In this document: in pieces, positions 59,993-64,000 of the stretch
Layout of the letters: each line of letters opens with the position of its first letter
How positions within the stretch are numbered: position 1 is the stretch's first letter
Assembly (NCBI GenBank): GCA_907163375.1
Contig: CAJQUW010015583.1
Coordinates: 1-64,000 of the forward strand
Source of the DNA: Prostheceraeus crozeri
Lineage: Eukaryota > Platyhelminthes > Polycladida > Euryleptidae
DNA length: 64,000 nt
Direction: 5' to 3'
The notes under the pieces: generated by a model
Told to the model about the DNA's origin: nothing
The model's input: the letters and a program-made list of their open reading frames with translations, nothing else
Databases searched by the model: none
Made by a program: the position numbers and the translations under genes

Positions 59993-60253
59993 TGTTTTTC
60001 CTTTACACTTCTAAGTGAATTTATTGAGCATATTTAATTTCCATTTTTGCTTAGTCACTTTTTTGTATGTATATATATGTATATATAATTATAACAATAA
60101 TAATAATATATTTGTCAAAACACAAAGCAAGTACATTACAACTTACAAGAGAGCATAACATAATATAAAGTGACAAATATGTTAACTCGATCATAAGCTA
60201 TGCAGAAGACAGATGAGTCGTGGGTTGAGGTGTCACAATATCTTCGTTGCACT

Positions 60254-60736
60254 CTACCATTGCTCCATGCGCGAGAAATAAGAAGCAATACTGGTCTTGA
60301 ATTGAGGAATAGTTGTGACAGCGGCTTCATCAAACGTCAAGTTGCTCCAGTGCGATATCACATCGATGGTGAAGAAATTTGACCTGTACCTGTGAACACA
60401 AGATGGCATCAGAATTTTCAAAGGATTACCCCTTTGTGACCTTAAAGAAAACGTAAAGTGCTCGTTAGGATTTACATTTACAAAATTATTCACAATCTTA
60501 AAAAGAAAAATGAGCTTGTATCTGAGTCGGCGAGCAGACAATGACAGTAGATGAAGTCTGGATAGGCGATTCCGGTAATCAAGATGACGGATGTCAGGAA
60601 ACATTCTTGTAAAGCGTCTTTGAACCTTCTCAATGTTGTTGATGAATTCCTTTTGGTATGGAGACCAGATGACATTGCCGTATTGAACGAACATGAGCTT
60701 TGTAAATAGGGAGCAGAATAGATGGAGTTCTTGCAT
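60254..60736 (-). pseudogene. LINE C-terminal tail
   Basis: NVIWSPYQKEFINNIEKVQRRFTRMF and RLSRLHLLSLSARRLRYKLIFLFKIVNN form the conserved thumb/connection region that follows the reverse transcriptase in the CR1/Jockey group. It ends with FDEAAVTTIPQFKTSIASYF. It is separated from the catalytic part by frame changes near 60.75-60.95 kb. Confidence 0.8.
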
Positions 60737-60960
60737 TGAAAGATTTAGACAGTAATCCGAGCATGCGATTGGCTCTAAGTATAATGTTTAATATGTTCAT
60801 CGAATGAAAACGGTAGAGAGATGGTCATGCCCAAATCTTTGAAGTCACTCACTTTATCGATGTCCGTATCACAGCATCTGTATTAGAATCTAGCATTATT
60901 ACGACCAAAGTGAATCGATTTACATTTCAAAGCATTCAGACTGAGACCATTCTTGGATGA

Positions 60961-61750
60961 TCACAATTCTATGGATTTAATTATCCTCTGAAGCTTGAGT
61001 ATTTGTGCGTAGCCTGTCTCATGTTGACTGTGATTGTATGAAATTGCCAAATTAATGTCATCCGCGTACTTAACGAGCATGATGTCCTCAGCACATTGAT
61101 CGATTTCATTTATGAATAAAGCAAATAGGAGGGGGCCGAGCACTGACCCTTGGATGACTCCGCTCAGAATTCTTCGTGGTTTAGAGTAGTATGTGTTGAT
61201 TTTAACCATTTGGAAGCGGTTGTCAAGATACCCTGACATCCAGCGATGAAGCTTTCCCCGAATACCAAGGGCAAGCAACTTTTGAAGCAACACCATGTGG
61301 CACGGAGTCGAACGCTCTGCTGAAGTCGAGGTAGACAGCATCGACACAAAATCCAGCATCAACATATTGAGAAATGTAGTCATAAAATATAGTGTTTGCT
61401 GTCTCTACTGAACCTCCTTTAACAAATCCGTGCTGAGTAGCATGTAGTATGCCATGTTTATGAACAAGTTCTTGAATTTCATTGGCTATAATTCTCTCCA
61501 TCACTCTGAGTACACAGCTCGACACTCCGATCGGTCTATAGTTATTGAAATCAGACTTGTCACCGGATTTATGAACCGGAGTTATGACGACCGAACTTAA
61601 AGATTGTGGGATAGAGCCAGTATTAAAAGACAATTCAAAAATAAAGGCAAGTCTTGATGCTAAAATTAGATGACCATGCTTCAAGATAGTGTAACAAATA
61701 TTATCAAAACCAGACGAATTAGACATGGGTGAATTGCGAATACAATTCAA
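60961..61750 (-). pseudogene. LINE reverse transcriptase
   Basis: SSGFDNICYTILK, FNNYRPIGVSSCVLRVMERI, TQHGFVKGGSVETA, VYLDFSRAFDSVPH, GVIQGSVLGPLLFALFINEI and VKYADDINLAIS are the successive reverse transcriptase motifs. The YADD box is intact. A frame change near 61.25-61.3 kb splits the domain in two overlapping frames. Confidence 0.88.
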
Positions 61751-63068
61751 AATTCATAGGAGAAAATTCAATCATTTCAAGACATGGAGATACAGTGGCA
61801 GTATGGGAAGACACGCTAGCAAAATGCGTTGACTCATTGAAATAAGAACAGAACACATCATTAAACTTTTCGTCAATTAAACAGGAATCAAAAATGAGGT
61901 CACCATGAGCATCGCGCATGGCAGGAAATGGGCATGAATTCTTAAAACTTTGACTGACATAACCCCAAAATGCTTTAGCATTGCTTTTGGCATGTAAAGA
62001 AAGTCTAGTTTCATGCGAGCGAACAGTCTCATCAATGCAGATGTTGAGCTGGATTTGTGATTTTAAATACTTCAATTGATTAAGTAGCGACGGTGTTTCC
62101 ACATAACAGTCAAAATTGGAGCGATGCTGTCTAACTTTCGATCTTATGAGGGTGTTGTCAAAAAGATTCCACTTCCTTTTCTCCGTCTTAGGGATATGCT
62201 TATGAACTGCAGCCGATATGTTGGAGTAGTATTGGTTCCACAATTCATCAGCACTAAATCTTTCCGCAACCGACCATCTTGAATTGAGTAGGGTGCTACA
62301 GAACTTAGACCAGTTGGCCTTGGAAAAACATAACTTGTGCGAGTGACTTGTTTCGGATTCATTTACATCAGTAATGAGTACAAATGAAATGATGGCATGA
62401 TCAGATGTACCAAAACATTCACTTATGGTGATGTCTCTGATTTTCGAGTCCAATGAAGTGAAGATAAGGTCAAGTATGGAAGCAGATTGAGGCCGGGTTG
62501 GAGATTTCACATGTTGAACTAAAAAACTGTCAAGATGCCATTTGAACAAAGGATCATTGAACGAAACAGTAGTGGGAGAAAACCAATTGATACCTGGAGA
62601 ATTAAAATATCCACATATTACAAGCTGAGCGTTCGCAAAGTTACACAGTGTGTACAAATAATTTTTGAAATTGTCATTACACCAATTATAATCTGGTGGC
62701 TTATAAATACATGAAATGAATACATCTCGGTCATTGCCGTGGATACAACAAGTTACTCCTTCAACTCTATCCGAAGAGAAACTACTTGAATAGTACGACT
62801 TCAGTTGGCTAGAAACGTAGATAATAACACGTATTATACTATGTAGGTCACAACGGTACATAGTATAGTTCACAACACTAAAATACGAGTCTGGCAAGGC
62901 ATCATTAGCCCACGTTTCCACGATACAAATTGCATCAGGAAAATAAGTCGAAACATATGATCTCATAATATTCATCTTGTTTGCAAGGGAACGAGCATTC
63001 ACATAAATAATCTTAATCTCGAAAGGATGTGGACTGTTCTCATCACTGTTTAATGCATCAACACACAC
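61719..63068 (-). pseudogene. LINE AP-type endonuclease and linker
   Basis: 449 open residues: IIYVNARSLANKMNIM, AICIVETWAND (catalytic Glu), CIYKPPDYNW, LVICGYFNSPGINW (the usual GDFN reads GYFN, so a catalytic Asp is lost), ILDLIFTS and FGTSDHAIISF (Ser-Asp-His). A long linker with RKWNLFDNTLIRSKVRQHR leads to the reverse transcriptase. Confidence 0.88.
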
Positions 63069-63320
63069 ATTTTGTTCTATCTAGCTGGTTCATCGAATAA
63101 ATGAAAAAAGAAAGGTGATAACAGATGCATGGATTCTTCATAGCTATTTACAATCAGAAGCATGTACTCTTTAACAAGATCACGTGGATAATTACAGTCA
63201 TCAGTTTTAAGGAGTCAAAAGAGCTGGTTACTTATGTTGACTTTGTCAATTTTCAACAGAATTATGGAAAAGTTTTTCCGCTCCTGATGTAGAATTTTTC
63301 ACTAGGGCTTGCGGATTGTT

Positions 63321-64000
63321 TCAGTTGAGCCAGCATTTCTCTGAGTCGTTTCTCTTCTCTACGCACAAGCACTGTTGAATCGGATTTATGAAAACCCTGC
63401 CAAACGCCTCCAAAAAATCATCATCGGTTCGAACTTTTCTTTGAGAATATAACATAACATTCCTGTCATTCTTTTCCGAAAAAGTGACCTTTAATAAACG
63501 TGGTCTTTGATTAATTCTGCGACCAAGACGTGCGCATTGTTTTATTTCTGTGTGTGTATCAGATTCAGTGATGAACTTATAGATTTGTTGTACTTTACTG
63601 GGATCGTCATCAAGTATGTCGGTATCATACATAACATTTTCTTCGGGCACTCCAGATATAATTAGATTGCATTCGCGTTGTTGTGCTTCATGCTTCTCTA
63701 GCAGGTGCCTCTCTCATGTTGATCAATAATAGTGCCTTTCATCTTGTCCAATTCGACACTGACACGGAGTTGCTGTCTTAATAGCTCCAATTCTTGATTC
63801 TATAGCAGTTACTTTGTGAAGAATGACGTCTAATTTTGCTGTCAAATTCAGCTCAATTTGAGAAATAGCTTCTTGGAGCTTGCGACCAACTATTTCTTCC
63901 AATTTAGAGATGGAAATGTGTTGATCAGTCTCGTCCTTGCTTTGGGCACTCTTTGGTCTAAGTTCTCGCTCTGTAGGAGTTCCCCTTTCTGATTTAGACA
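63321..64000 (-). pseudogene. LINE ORF1-type protein, partial
   Basis: CARLGRRINQRPRLLKVTFSEKNDRNVML is the RNA-binding domain typical of ORF1 proteins that precede CR1/Jockey-group ORF2. Upstream, frames near 63.7-63.95 kb read SKLEEIVGRKLQEAISQIEL and DVILHKVTAIESRIGA, a heptad pattern fitting the ORF1 coiled coil. The 5' end lies beyond the window. Confidence 0.7.

Larger units (their letters stand above)
56660..60015. mobile_element. Rearranged Penelope-like elements, inverted plus direct copies
   Basis: A minus-strand 3' fragment (56660-57290) is followed by a plus-strand reverse transcriptase fragment (57345-57530) and then a longer plus-strand copy (57534-60015) with N-terminal reverse transcriptase, catalytic core, linker and GIY-YIG domain. 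Partial tandem and inverted copies are usual for Penelope-like elements. Both outer ends carry the same GAAACCGGT(C/T)GGGC motif pointing outward. Confidence 0.8.
60095..64000 (-). mobile_element. LINE, CR1/Jockey group, runs off the right edge
   Basis: The parts on the minus strand are: ORF1-type protein (64000-63321), endonuclease and linker (63068-61719), reverse transcriptase (61750-60961) and C-terminal tail (60736-60254). A TTATTATTATTG simple-sequence tail follows near 60105-60085. Several frame changes separate the parts, so this copy is dead, but it is less decayed than the LINE at 17.5-20.2 kb. Confidence 0.85.

Overview
The window looks like nuclear DNA of an invertebrate animal. 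It is AT-rich, has very few host exons and is packed with transposable elements: CR1/Jockey-group LINEs, GIY-YIG Penelope-like elements, hAT and TA-target DNA transposons, and one long Polinton. The only host coding sequence I can support is the last exon of an ABCB6-like ABC transporter gene (5165-5276, + strand). No tRNA, rRNA or CRISPR array was seen.

Layout. 1-252: a fragment of the same repeat that forms a tandem array inside the Polinton. About 300-750: the GIY-YIG tail of a Penelope-like element. 2.0-2.9 kb: an old dispersed repeat, with a second copy at 52.5-53.9 kb. 3.1-3.7 kb: a LINE 3' end. 4.8-5.1 kb: a fold-back MITE in the last intron of the ABC transporter gene. 6.1-11.7 kb: a putative non-autonomous element whose ends are arrays of a GGTCGCC motif; it contains a 52-base C run and a 1,400-base tract with a single G. 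12.5-12.9 kb: tandem units with perfect hairpins. 17.5-20.2 kb: a decayed LINE on the minus strand. 20,592-44,632: the Polinton. 45.0-52.5 kb: a nested stack of hAT elements around a transposase remnant. 56.7-60.0 kb: rearranged Penelope-like copies. 60.1-64.0 kb: a LINE on the minus strand that runs off the window.

The Polinton is the centre of interest. It has 760-bp terminal inverted repeats and a perfect 6-bp target duplication (AATAAA), and it looks whole and young. Its plus-strand block carries RING-like proteins, a possible DnaQ-like exonuclease, a basic capsid-type protein, packaging ATPase, chromodomain integrase, major capsid protein and adenain-type protease, then a tandem pair of structural-type proteins. 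A protein-primed DNA polymerase B lies on the minus strand.

Three observations suggest that it carries its own transcription control. First, a minus-strand gene encodes a 181-residue protein with both repeats of the TATA-binding protein core, beside two paralogous proteins that resemble the PC4 coactivator. Second, the polymerase gene and the first gene at the other end are driven by mirror-image promoters with identical CCAAT-CCAAT-TATA spacing and an intron directly after the ATG; three further minus-strand genes have TATATAA(A/G) boxes. Third, an octamer-like ATGCAAA motif lies 2-40 bases upstream of six start codons in the virion block. The right arm adds unrecognised genes separated by repeated modules that all share one 13-base stem-loop core.
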